Assembly (NCBI GenBank): GCA_036491015.1 | Contig: DASXCV010000270.1 | Coordinates: forward strand, 1-14,652 | Direction of reading: 5' to 3' | From: JAICJR01 sp036491015 | Lineage (GTDB): Bacteria > Actinomycetota > Thermoleophilia > Solirubrobacterales > Thermoleophilaceae | DNA: 14,652 nucleotides | Shown: one piece after another, positions 1-7,070 of the stretch | Numbering within the stretch: the stretch's first letter is position 1 | How the letters are laid out: each line of letters opens with the position of its first letter | Notes under the pieces: model-generated | The model's database searches: none | What the model was told of the DNA's origin: nothing | Seen by the model: only the letters and a program-made list of their open reading frames with translations | Made by a program: the position numbers and the translations under genes

Positions 1-32
1 GCCAGCCGCTGTTCCGGGTCGAGCCCGCTTGA
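1..32 (+). CDS. accB: Biotin carboxyl carrier protein, C-terminal end (partial)
   Basis: Only the last nine codons and the TGA stop (30-32) are inside the window. They read QPLFRVEPA, which matches the C-terminal strand of biotinyl domains (typically GQPLF-hydrophobic-E). The biotinylated lysine motif lies upstream, outside the window. The stop overlaps the ATG of the next gene in a TGATG arrangement, as expected when a carrier protein gene is translationally coupled to its biotin carboxylase. The carrier would shuttle carboxybiotin between the carboxylase and the carboxyltransferase encoded just downstream; neither of those proteins has its own biotinyl domain. The identification rests on a short peptide plus context. 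Confidence 0.7.
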   Translation, partial: QPLFRVEPA

Positions 33-1372
33 TGGCGCTCGCGCGGGTGTTCATCGCCAACCGGGGCGAGATCGCCGTGCGCATCGTGCGCGCCTGCCGG
101 GCGCTCGGGCTCGAGTGCGTGGTGGGGGCGTCGCAGATCGACATGGACGGCATGGCCGCCGAGCTGGCGGACCGCGTGGTGTGCATCGGCCCCGCACCCG
201 CCGGCGAGAGCTACCTGCGCCCAGAGCTCGTGGTGCAGGCGGCGCTCGGCACGGGCTGCGACGCGCTCCACCCCGGCTACGGCTTTCTCGCCGAGAACCC
301 GCGGCTCTCGGCGCTCGCGCGCGAGAACGGGATCCGCTTCGTCGGCCCGCCGCCCGAGGTGATCGAGCTTGCGGGGGACAAGCTGCGCGCACGCGAGGCG
401 GCGCTCGCGGCCGGGCTGCCGCTCGTGCCGGGCCGCGAGGTGGCGACCCTGCAGGAGGCGAAGGGGTTCGCGTCCGAGAACGGCTACCCGGTGCTCCTCA
501 AGGCGGCCGGCGGAGGCGGCGGGCGCGGCATCAAGCTCGCGCACTCCGCGGAGGATCTGCGCTCGCTGTTCGGCGTGGCGGTGGCGGAGGCGCGCTCGGC
601 GTTCGGCGACGAGCGCCTGTACGCCGAGCGCTTCGTGGCGGACGCCCGCCACGTGGAGGTGCAGGTGGCGGCCGACGACCACGGCGCGGTGGTGCACCTG
701 GGCGAGCGCGACTGCTCCGTACAGCGCCGCTACCAGAAGCTGATCGAGGAGGCGTCCGCGCCGTTCCTGAACACCGATACTCGCGACGCTCTCACCGCGG
801 CCGGCGTAGCGTTCGCCAGCGCGATCGGCTACCGCAACCTCGGCACCGTCGAGTTCATCGTCGACGCCGCGAGTGGCGAGTTCTTCTTCCTCGAGATGAA
901 CTGCCGCATCCAGGTGGAGCACCCGGTCACCGAGGCGGTCACTGGCCGCGACCTCGTGGCCGAGCAGCTGCGGATCGCCGACGGCGAGCCGCTTTCGTTC
1001 ACCCAGGACGAGGTGGCGTTCGCCGGCCACGCGCTCGAGTGCCGGCTCACGGCCGAGGACGTGTCGCAGGGCTTCGCGCCGAGTCCGGGGCGCCTAACGC
1101 GCTTCCGGGTGCCGGAGATCGACGGCCTGCGCGTGGACACGCACTGCCGCGACCACACGCTGATCCCGCCGCACTACGACTCGCTGATGGCCAAGCTGAT
1201 CGGCCACGGCTCGGACCGCGAGGAGGCGATCGAGATCGTGCACGAGGCGCTCGAGCGCCTCGAGGCCGAGGGAGTGGAGACCAATCGCGGCCTGCTCGCC
1301 GCCGTGCTCGACCACCCGGACTTCGTTCACGGCAAGGTGACCACCCGCTGGCTCGAGGAGGCGATCGTGTGA
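32..1372 (+). CDS. accC: Biotin carboxylase subunit of a biotin-dependent carboxylase
   Basis: ATP- and bicarbonate-dependent carboxylation of carrier-bound biotin; cytosolic. The protein is 446 aa, the usual AccC length. The N-terminal domain begins ARVFIANRGEIAVRI and carries HPGYGFLAEN (residues 80-89). The ATP-grasp glycine-rich loop AAGGGGGRGIK follows near residues 158-168, then GERDCSVQRRYQKLIEE and EMNCRIQVEHP (288-298), whose glutamate, asparagine and arginine bind metal and bicarbonate in this family. The start is ATG 32, overlapping the accB stop; a TTG one codon earlier is less likely. The stop overlaps the GTG of the next gene. Some motifs differ from standard acetyl-CoA-type AccC: cysteine replaces the usual threonine in EMNTRIQ, and SQIDMDGM stands where SDADRDA is common. 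This suggests a paralogue serving its own complex. Substrate specificity lies with the carboxyltransferase. Confidence 0.93.
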   Translation: MALARVFIANRGEIAVRIVRACRALGLECVVGASQIDMDGMAAELADRVVCIGPAPAGESYLRPELVVQAALGTGCDALHPGYGFLAENPRLSALARENGIRFVGPPPEVIELAGDKLRAREAALAAGLPLVPGREVATLQEAKGFASENGYPVLLKAAGGGGGRGIKLAHSAEDLRSLFGVAVAEARSAFGDERLYAERFVADARHVEVQVAADDHGAVVHLGERDCSVQRRYQKLIEEASAPFLNTDTRDALTAAGVAFASAIGYRNLGTVEFIVDAASGEFFFLEMNCRIQVEHPVTEAVTGRDLVAEQLRIADGEPLSFTQDEVAFAGHALECRLTAEDVSQGFAPSPGRLTRFRVPEIDGLRVDTHCRDHTLIPPHYDSLMAKLIGHGSDREEAIEIVHEALERLEAEGVETNRGLLAAVLDHPDFVHGKVTTRWLEEAIV

Positions 1373-2859
1373 GCCGCATGACCGGCGTCGTGGACATCGT
1401 GGACACCACCACGCGCGACGGCAACCAGAGCCTCTGGTCCGCCACCGGGCTCACCACGCCCGACGTCCTGTCGATCGCGCCGACGATGGAGCGCGTGGGC
1501 TTCCACGCGCTCGACTTCACCTCGAGCACCCACATGGCGGTGTCGGTGCGCTTCCACAAGGAGGACCCGTGGGAGCGCATCCGGCTCATGAGCGCGGCGA
1601 TGCCGCACACGCTGCTCGACTTCATCACCACCGGCATGCGCTTCATCGCCTGGCAGCCGTGCGACGAGGAGCTGATGCGCCTCGCCTTCCGCTGCGTGGT
1701 GCGCAACGGCATTCGCCGCTTCCAGATCGCCGAGCCGTCCAACAACCCGGACGCGCTCAAGCGGCTCGCGCGGATGGCGAAGGCCGAGGGCGTGGAGGAG
1801 GTGGTGGTGGGGCTCACCTACTCGATCAGCGAGGTGCACACGCACGCCTACTACGCGGAGCGCGCCGCCGCGATGGCGGACTGCCCTGAAATGGACCGGC
1901 TCTACCTGAAGGACCCGGGCGGCCTACTCACGCCGGACGCCGTGCGGGAGCTCGCGCCCGCGCTGCTCGCGTCGGCCGGCGAGCGCACGCTCGAGCTGCA
2001 CAGCCATTGCACGATCGGGCTCGCGCCGCTCGTGTACATGGAGGGGCTGAAGGCCGGCTACCAGGTGCTGCACACCGCCTGTGGACCGCTCGGCAACGGC
2101 ACCTCGCAGCCCACGGCCGAGTCCACGATCCGCAACCTCGAGGCCGAGGGCTACTCGCACCGGCTCGATCCCGAGGCGCTGGCCGAGGTGTCCGCGCACT
2201 TCCTCGCGCTCGCGCGCGAGAAGGGCCTGCCGCCCGGCGCGCCGCGCGAGTACGACGCCGCCTACTACCGCCACCAGCTGCCCGGAGGAATGGTCACCAC
2301 CACCCGGCGGATGCTCGAGGAGCTCGGCAAGGAGGAGCTGTTCGACCAGGTGCTCGAGGAGGTCACGCGCGTGCGCGCGGAGATGGGCTACCCGATCCTC
2401 GTCACCCCGGTGTCGCAGTTCGTGGCGAGCCAGGCCGCGCGCAACGTGATCGACGGGAAGCGCTGGGCGAACGTGTCGGACGAGACGGTGCGCTACTTCC
2501 TCGGGCACTACGGGGAGCCCGCCGCCCCGCTCGACCCCGAGATCGCCGACAAGGTGCTCGCGCGGCCGCAGGCATCGAAGCTGCGCGACGTGCAGCCGGT
2601 GTCGCTCGACGGGGCCCGCGAGAGGTTCGGCTCGAAGATCTCGGACGAGGAGCTGCTGCTGCGGCTCACGATGCCCGAGGGGCAGGTGGACGCGATGCTG
2701 GCGTCGCCGCCGGCCGCCGAGCGGATGGAGTCCGTCGCGAGCCGCCCGGGCCGCGACCCGCTCGTCACGCTCCTGCGCGAGGTGGAGAGCCGCAAGGCGA
2801 TCAGCTACATGCGGCTCGAGAAGGGCGATGACCTGGTGGTGTGGCGCCGTGCGTCTTGA
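1369..2859 (+). CDS. Pyruvate carboxylase/transcarboxylase 5S-type carboxyltransferase, substrate unknown
   Basis: 496 aa. An HMG-CoA-lyase-like TIM barrel comes first: DTTTRDGNQS at 12-21, metal-site and carbamylated lysine in LKDPGGLL (K181), HSH at 211-213, TSQPT with T245. A PYC/OADA-type conserved domain follows (YRHQLPGG through PVSQFVASQAARN, about 301-360). There is no C-terminal biotinyl domain, consistent with a separate carrier encoded upstream. Family knowledge: these enzymes move CO2 from carboxybiotin to a 2-oxoacid, or the reverse. The metal ligands and the glutamine of RDxxQS are kept, but the LLRGQN motif carrying the pyruvate-binding arginine reads ITTGMR here (T88), and HSHD reads HSHC. 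So pyruvate or oxaloacetate specificity should not be assumed. The start is GTG 1369, overlapping the accC stop by four bases; ATG 1378 is an alternative. Confidence 0.87.
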   Translation: MSRMTGVVDIVDTTTRDGNQSLWSATGLTTPDVLSIAPTMERVGFHALDFTSSTHMAVSVRFHKEDPWERIRLMSAAMPHTLLDFITTGMRFIAWQPCDEELMRLAFRCVVRNGIRRFQIAEPSNNPDALKRLARMAKAEGVEEVVVGLTYSISEVHTHAYYAERAAAMADCPEMDRLYLKDPGGLLTPDAVRELAPALLASAGERTLELHSHCTIGLAPLVYMEGLKAGYQVLHTACGPLGNGTSQPTAESTIRNLEAEGYSHRLDPEALAEVSAHFLALAREKGLPPGAPREYDAAYYRHQLPGGMVTTTRRMLEELGKEELFDQVLEEVTRVRAEMGYPILVTPVSQFVASQAARNVIDGKRWANVSDETVRYFLGHYGEPAAPLDPEIADKVLARPQASKLRDVQPVSLDGARERFGSKISDEELLLRLTMPEGQVDAMLASPPAAERMESVASRPGRDPLVTLLREVESRKAISYMRLEKGDDLVVWRRAS

Positions 2860-3658
2860 CGACGTCCGCGGCTTCGTGTTCGACGTCGACGGCACCCTCG
2901 TGCACCGCGACGGCGCCACCGCGCACGTGATCCCGGGCGCGCGCGAGGTGCTCGAGCGGATCCGGGAGTCCGGGCGCCCGTTCGCGATCTTCACGAACGG
3001 CAGCCACGTGCCGCCTGCCGAGTTCGCGCGCGGGCTGCGCGACGTCGGCCTGCCGGTGGAGGACGAGCAGATGCTCACCCCGCTCTGCAGCGTGCAGGCG
3101 TACCTCGCGCGCGGGCGCAGGGGCGCGACGGTGCTGCCGTTCGTCACGGACTCGGCACGCGAGTACCTCGTCGAGTCCGGGCTCAACCTCGTCGGGCCCG
3201 AGGAGGCCCGCAAAGCCGACGCCGTGTTCGTCGCGCACATCGACCACGCCGATCTGCCGGAGCTCGAGCAGGCCGCGCGTGCCGTGATCGGGGGCGCGCG
3301 CCTGCTCACCGGCAGCTACGTGGCCGCCTACGCGGGCGCGAACGGCCCGATCCTCAGCCGCGGCGCGATGGTCACGGCGGCGATCGCGAAGGCGAGCGGC
3401 GCGCGGCCGACGATCGTCGGCAAGCCGTCCCAGGCCGCGGTGCGCGCGGTGCGCAGGGCGCTCGGCGTGCCCACCGAGGAGATCGCGGTGATCGGCGACG
3501 ACCTCGGTATGGACGTGGCGCTCGGCCACATGGGCGGCTCGAAGACCGTGCTCGTGCGCAGCGGCATCAGCGCCACGATCGATCTCGAGCGCGTGCCCGA
3601 GAAGCGACGCCCGCACGCGACGATCGAGAACTCCGCCGAGCTGCTCGACTGGCTCTAG
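2849..3658 (+). CDS. HAD-superfamily phosphatase, NagD-like (subfamily IIA)
   Basis: 269 aa, cytosolic phosphohydrolase. Motif I is FDVDGT (11-16, nucleophile D12 and acid/base D14). Motif II is the FTNGS stretch (48-52). The motif III lysine lies in GKPS (K192) and motif IV is IGDDLGMD (D217/D218). The cap between motifs II and III, with ITGSY- and ANG-like segments, is the C2-type cap of the NagD/4-nitrophenylphosphatase group, which acts on small sugar, glycerol or nucleotide phosphates; the true substrate cannot be read. GTG 2849 is preferred because the protein then begins just before the first strand and overlaps the upstream gene by only 11 bases; ATG 2828 would overlap by 32. It is probably co-transcribed with the carboxylase genes. 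Its stop shares CTAG with the convergent gene. Confidence 0.87.
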   Translation: MRLDDVRGFVFDVDGTLVHRDGATAHVIPGAREVLERIRESGRPFAIFTNGSHVPPAEFARGLRDVGLPVEDEQMLTPLCSVQAYLARGRRGATVLPFVTDSAREYLVESGLNLVGPEEARKADAVFVAHIDHADLPELEQAARAVIGGARLLTGSYVAAYAGANGPILSRGAMVTAAIAKASGARPTIVGKPSQAAVRAVRRALGVPTEEIAVIGDDLGMDVALGHMGGSKTVLVRSGISATIDLERVPEKRRPHATIENSAELLDWL

Positions 3659-4323
3659 CCCTCGTCGGCGGGCAGGGCGCCGATCGAGAACGTCCAACCC
3701 GTGCTGGTCCCGTCGAGCGTGGGCAAGGCAGCCCGGAAGGCCACTACCGCGATGTCGCCCGCGATCTCCTGCGCCTCCTGCCAGGTGCGGGCGCCGAGCT
3801 TGAAGCGGGCGTTCACCACCGGCGTCTCGGCCGCGAGGTGCGAGTAGTCGGTCCCGCCGGAGGACTCGACCTCGGGGTCCACGTAGGGCGCCGGATCGAC
3901 CACGCGCCCGTCCGCCGCGACGGCTCGGCTGAACGCGGCCGGGAACTCGCCGAGCTTCTGGACCGGGATCGACACGTGCAGGCGGATCTGCCAGAGGATC
4001 GGCTCGTCGTCCTCCGTGCGGTCGAGGTACGCGGCGCTCGGCGCCCGCCGGCGAGTGAATTGCGCGCCCGCCGGCCACTCCGGCAGCTGGCGTCCCTCGG
4101 GCTGGCGAGCGCCCGCGGAGTAGTAGTCGCTCTCCCCGGACCGGATCAGGACAACGTCCGCGCGCTCCCGCGCCCAGGCAAGGGCCTCCTCGACCGGGGC
4201 CAGTTGCGGGCCAAGCTCATGTTCGTCGTCAGGGCCTTGCCAGTGGGCGCTGAATAGGCCGGTCAGATAGCCGAACTCTCTGTCATCGAAGTCCTCGGTT
4301 ATCCAGACCGTTCCCGGTCTCAC
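3655..4323 (-). CDS. Hypothetical acidic protein, function unknown
   Basis: 222 aa. I do not recognise a family. The protein is soluble, acidic, has no cysteine, and shows neither signal peptide nor membrane segment. The N-terminal part begins RPGTVWITEDFDDREFGYL and contains an ERADVVLIRSG strand. The C-terminal half (VNARFKLGARTWQEAQEIA, then GWTFSIGAL) has the strand-helix-strand rhythm of a small alpha/beta fold. The start is GTG 4321-4323, 10 bases after the stop of the upstream SDR gene. There is no Shine-Dalgarno sequence, but TAGACT lies 7 bases before GTG and uses the SDR stop TAG as its first three bases. Uninterrupted length and typical high-GC third positions support a real gene. 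It is probably co-expressed with the SDR gene. Confidence 0.75.
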   Translation of the reverse strand: MRPGTVWITEDFDDREFGYLTGLFSAHWQGPDDEHELGPQLAPVEEALAWARERADVVLIRSGESDYYSAGARQPEGRQLPEWPAGAQFTRRRAPSAAYLDRTEDDEPILWQIRLHVSIPVQKLGEFPAAFSRAVAADGRVVDPAPYVDPEVESSGGTDYSHLAAETPVVNARFKLGARTWQEAQEIAGDIAVVAFRAALPTLDGTSTGWTFSIGALPADEG

Positions 4324-4330
4324 CCGGCGG

Positions 4331-4336
4331 AGTCTA
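4331..4336 (-). promoter_or_regulatory. Candidate leaderless -10 box (TAGACT) for the hypothetical gene
   Basis: TAGACT on the minus strand is followed by 7 bases and then the GTG start at 4323. No Shine-Dalgarno sequence is present. The TAG is also the stop codon of the upstream SDR gene. No convincing -35 is visible. Confidence 0.4.
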
Positions 4337-5107
4337 AGGCTTAGTCAAATATGCCGAAGTAATGCCGCCGTCGACATTGAACTCGGTGCCTGTCACCCAG
4401 TCGCTGTCCTCGCTCGCGAGGTAAAGCGCGGCGTTGGCGATGTCCGCCGGCTCGCCGAAACGGCCGGCCGGGATGTGGTTCAGCCGGTTCTCGCGCTTCT
4501 CGTCGTCGGCGATCAGATATTCGAGCAGCGGCGTCCTGATCGGGCCCGGGCAGATCGCGTTCGCGCGAATGCCCTGGCGCGCGTACTCGACCGCGATCTC
4601 GCGCGTCATCGAGAGCACGCCGCCCTTGCTCGCGGTGTAGGCGATCTGCGGCGACGCCGCGCCCATCAGAGCCACGAACGAGGCGATGTTGATGATGGAG
4701 CTGTTGCCGTCGGTCTCGAGCATCAAGGGGATGCAGTGCCGGCAGCAGAGGAACACGCCGGTGAGGTTGATCGCGATCACGCGGTCCCAGATGTCGAGCG
4801 GCGTGACCGTCGGACCCTCGTCACGTGGGTCCATGATCCCGGCGTTGTGCACGCTCACGTCGAGCCGCCCGTGCGCCTCGCGGACCGCGGCGAACAGCTT
4901 CTGCACCGAGGCGTCGTCCGACACGTCGCCGGGCACGAAGCGCGCGCCGCCGCCGAGCTCGGACGCGGTGCGCTCTCCCGCCCCCTCGTCGATGTCGTTG
5001 ATCACCACGGACGCGCCCTCGCGCGCGAAGAGCAGCGCCATTTCACGGCCAAGACCAGAGCCCGCGCCGGTGATCAGCGCGACCTTGTTCGCGAGTCGCT
5101 CGGCCAT
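4334..5107 (-). CDS. SDR-family NAD(P)-dependent oxidoreductase
   Basis: 257 aa classical short-chain dehydrogenase/reductase, cytosolic, acting on an unknown alcohol or ketone. The nucleotide-binding TGAGSGLG is at 13-20. D38 ends the second strand (VVINDID) and favours NAD over NADP. The structural motif reads HNAG (87-90) instead of the common NNAG. The catalytic tetrad is N114, S143, Y157 and K161 (YTASK). PGPIRTPL follows the catalytic region, and the C-terminal VTGTEFNVDGG is typical of the family. ATG 5105-5107 gives the usual N-terminus just before the first strand. A TACGAT element sits 9 bases upstream of ATG and there is no clear Shine-Dalgarno, so a very short leader is possible. 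The hypothetical gene follows after 10 bases. The substrate cannot be assigned. Confidence 0.92.
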   Translation of the reverse strand: MAERLANKVALITGAGSGLGREMALLFAREGASVVINDIDEGAGERTASELGGGARFVPGDVSDDASVQKLFAAVREAHGRLDVSVHNAGIMDPRDEGPTVTPLDIWDRVIAINLTGVFLCCRHCIPLMLETDGNSSIINIASFVALMGAASPQIAYTASKGGVLSMTREIAVEYARQGIRANAICPGPIRTPLLEYLIADDEKRENRLNHIPAGRFGEPADIANAALYLASEDSDWVTGTEFNVDGGITSAYLTKP

Positions 5108-5152
5108 GAGACGCGCATCGTATGCGACGGCCCCATGGCCGCGCCAGAGCTC

Positions 5153-5914
5153 CTAGATGATCGGCGCGCCAGGCGGCGGTGCGGGAGCACCGGGCGGAGG
5201 CGCGAACGAGCCGTTGTTCGGACCGCCGCCCCGCTTGGCGCCCCAGGCGCCACCCTTGCCGAACCCTGGCGGGCCGGCGAACAGGCCCTTGCGGTTCACG
5301 AGGTCGTCGAGCCGGCTGCCGAGCTTCGAGAGCAGCTTGCTCTCCTGGTCCGCGGTGAGCTTCTTGTTCGTGACCGCCTTGTCGAGATCGCTCTTCACCG
5401 CCGCGGTGATCGCGCTCTTGAGGCCGTCCACCGGCTTCTGCTGATCGCCCGCGATCTGGGCGAGCGACTTGCCCGAGCGGAGCTGCTTGACGAGCTGCTG
5501 GTTGGTCAGGCCGAGGTACTTGGACGCGGCGTCCACGCCGTCCTTGATCGGCCCGCCGACGGCCGCGGGACCGAACGGCCCGCGGTGGAAGAACCGCGGT
5601 CCGGCCCCGCGCTTCACGCCGGGGCCGAGCAGCGGCACGCCGCCGCCGGCCTGCACGCGCTTCTTGAGCGCGTCGGCCTGTGCCTGGGTGAGCTTGCCGG
5701 CCTTCACGGCCGCCTGGAGCCGGTCCGCGAACGCGCCCTTCAGCGCGTTGTTGAGCTGGTCGGGCGTGACGTTCAGCCGCTTGGCCACGTCGCCGAGGAA
5801 TGCCTGCCGCGGGTTGTTGTTCGAGGTCGTGACCGCGTAGGCCGCGCCGGCGCCTCCCAGCACGGCAACTCCCGCCGCACCGATCGCGAGCTTGCGCTTC
5901 AAACTCCGTTCCAC
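5153..5914 (-). CDS. Secreted/exported protein with two helical repeat segments
   Basis: 253 aa. The N-terminus MERSLKRKLAIG is followed by a hydrophobic stretch to AYA (25-27), a clear Sec-type signal peptide with cleavage after A27. The mature protein has two related helical segments. The first (about 36-89) runs from FLGDVAKRLNVTPDQLN to KLTQAQADALKKRVQ; the second (about 125-210) runs from KYLGLTNQQLVKQLRSG to KLTADQESKLLSKLG. Each pairs an 'L-x-V/L-T-x-x-Q-L' helix with a 'KLTxxQ' helix. A glycine-rich linker lies between them and the tail is Pro/Gly-rich (PPPGAPAPPPGAP). It has no cysteine and no anchor. Such proteins are common in this group of bacteria with no established function. 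The start is GTG 5912-5914 with GGAAGGAG 8 bases upstream. The SDR gene follows after 45 bases. Confidence 0.85.
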   Translation of the reverse strand: MERSLKRKLAIGAAGVAVLGGAGAAYAVTTSNNNPRQAFLGDVAKRLNVTPDQLNNALKGAFADRLQAAVKAGKLTQAQADALKKRVQAGGGVPLLGPGVKRGAGPRFFHRGPFGPAAVGGPIKDGVDAASKYLGLTNQQLVKQLRSGKSLAQIAGDQQKPVDGLKSAITAAVKSDLDKAVTNKKLTADQESKLLSKLGSRLDDLVNRKGLFAGPPGFGKGGAWGAKRGGGPNNGSFAPPPGAPAPPPGAPII

Positions 5915-5922
5915 AACAACCG

Positions 5923-5930
5923 CTCCTTCC
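5923..5930 (-). promoter_or_regulatory. Shine-Dalgarno site (GGAAGGAG) of the secreted-protein gene
   Basis: GGAAGGAG on the minus strand lies 8 bases before GTG 5914 and fixes that non-ATG start. It is one of only a few strong Shine-Dalgarno sites in the window. Confidence 0.7.
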
Positions 5931-5973
5931 TCGGGACCGGCTGAGAATCCCAGCAGACTGCGCTTAACAGCCT

Positions 5974-6004
5974 GTAAGACGAACCGAGGAAGAACGTAAG
6001 AACC
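5974..6004. repeat. Helically phased direct repeats upstream of the secreted-protein gene
   Basis: GTAAGACGAACC (5974-5985) and GTAAGAACC (5996-6004) begin exactly 22 bases apart, and GGAAGAACG (5988-5996) lies between them. Direct repeats one or two helical turns apart are the usual architecture of OmpR-family response-regulator sites. They lie 60-90 bases upstream of the GTG start, a plausible activator position. The regulator is not encoded in this window. Confidence 0.35.
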
Positions 6005-6041
6005 CGCTCAGCTGCGCACGGCGTCCGCATGGTGGGAATGC

Positions 6042-7022
6042 TCAGTCGTTCGCCAGCTCTGCGCGTTTGTACGCAGTCACGTGCGAGTCGGCCAGCCCGA
6101 GCGGAGCCGGGCCCGCCTGGCCGCGGCTCTCCGCGCGCGAGCGCTCGTAGAGCATCACGAGCGCGTAGACGGCGACGGCGTACACCCAGCCGAGCACGAC
6201 GTCGAACACGTAATGCTCGCCGGTGTACACGAGGCTGAACGCCATGGCGAGCGGATACAGCATGAGCAGCGCGCGCCCCCACCACTTGACCATGCTCCAG
6301 AAGAAGAGGACGACGAGCAGCGTGTAGGCGGCATGCAGCGAGGGAATCGCGGCCACGTCGTTCACGTAGTGGTGGCTCGTCTCGAACAGCGCGGCCGCCG
6401 GCAGTACGTGGAAGTGCTGCCACATGTAGCCGATCGTGCGGCTGATCGGAGGCAGCCGGCCCTCCGAAGCCGCGAGCCACGGCGGCGTGCCGGGAAACAG
6501 CGCATAGGTGAGGAAGCCCGCTGCCGCGATCGCCAGCACCATCGCCCGCCAGCGCCGGAACAGCGGATAGCGATAGCGCCACAGGAACGCTGCGATCAGC
6601 AGCGTGACGAAGAAGTGCGACATGTAGACGACGAAGGTGACGTAGTCGTACCAGTGCGCGACGAGCGGATTGAAGAGCCGGTCCTGCAACCAGTTCGTCG
6701 GGATCGTGTGGCCGAAGAGCGCGCGGTCGAAGTCGATGCCGGTGCTCGTGTGCGGGGCGAAGCCGAGGTTGTCGGCCAAGCCGCGCGCGAAGTCGTAGGC
6801 GAGCAGGAAGGCGGCGAACGGCAGCCAGTCGAACACCACGCCGCGCGCCCAGCGCTTGACGTCGCTGAGCGAGAGCGCGAGCAGCCCGAGCAGCAGCCAG
6901 ATGAACAGCCAGTCGGTGTTCAGCTCGAGACCCTCGGTGGCGAGCGCCCAGACCGTGAACCCGACGAACAACAGCACCGCCACCACGGTGGCAAGCCGTG
7001 CGCGCCTACCGGCGAGATTCAT
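6042..7022 (-). CDS. PAP2-superfamily integral membrane phosphatase/transferase (inositol-phosphoryl-ceramide-synthase-like)
   Basis: 326 aa with about six to eight membrane helices. The PAP2 active-site motifs are present in the variant form of the AUR1/inositol phosphorylceramide synthase-like branch: FPGTPPWL (176-183) near motif 1, AIPSLHAAY with the PSLH histidine H230 in motif 2, and YTGEHYVFD with H270 and D274 in motif 3. Family chemistry goes through a phospho-histidine intermediate. It either dephosphorylates a lipid phosphate or transfers a polar head group; which one is not readable. The C-terminus is a charged cytoplasmic tail of about 35 residues. The start is ATG 7020-7022, with no Shine-Dalgarno but TAATAT 6 bases upstream, suggesting a leaderless mRNA. 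It diverges from the membrane-protein/pgsA cluster, 48 bases away. Confidence 0.88.
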   Translation of the reverse strand: MNLAGRRARLATVVAVLLFVGFTVWALATEGLELNTDWLFIWLLLGLLALSLSDVKRWARGVVFDWLPFAAFLLAYDFARGLADNLGFAPHTSTGIDFDRALFGHTIPTNWLQDRLFNPLVAHWYDYVTFVVYMSHFFVTLLIAAFLWRYRYPLFRRWRAMVLAIAAAGFLTYALFPGTPPWLAASEGRLPPISRTIGYMWQHFHVLPAAALFETSHHYVNDVAAIPSLHAAYTLLVVLFFWSMVKWWGRALLMLYPLAMAFSLVYTGEHYVFDVVLGWVYAVAVYALVMLYERSRAESRGQAGPAPLGLADSHVTAYKRAELAND

Positions 7023-7028
7023 TCGGCG

Positions 7029-7034
7029 ATATTA
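7029..7034 (-). promoter_or_regulatory. Candidate leaderless -10 box (TAATAT) for the PAP2 gene
   Basis: TAATAT on the minus strand, one base from TATAAT-like consensus and rare in such GC-rich DNA, lies 6 bases before the PAP2 ATG. A transcript starting 6-7 bases downstream would begin at the start codon itself. Confidence 0.55.
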
Positions 7035-7057
7035 GGCCCACCGGGCCGTGGCTTGTC

Positions 7058-7063
7058 TAGGGT
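7058..7063 (+). promoter_or_regulatory. Candidate leaderless -10 box (TAGGGT) for the DUF6220 gene
   Basis: TAGGGT is followed by 7 bases and then GTG 7071, with no Shine-Dalgarno between them. It faces away from the PAP2 -10 box at 7029-7034, so both promoters fit in 48 bases. A short GGCCC-ACC-GGGCC dyad (7035-7047) lies between the two boxes. Confidence 0.45.
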
Positions 7064-7070
7064 TCCGGCC

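Noticed and set aside
51..392. Long open frames antisense or out of phase within the carboxylase genes
   Set aside because: Their Arg/Pro/Ala-rich translations are typical of shadow frames in GC-rich coding DNA, and they overlap well-supported accC and carboxyltransferase motifs.
1924..4078. Several-hundred-residue minus-strand frames over the carboxyltransferase and HAD genes
   Set aside because: No recognisable domain and low-complexity H/R/A composition; they are shadows of the real + strand genes.
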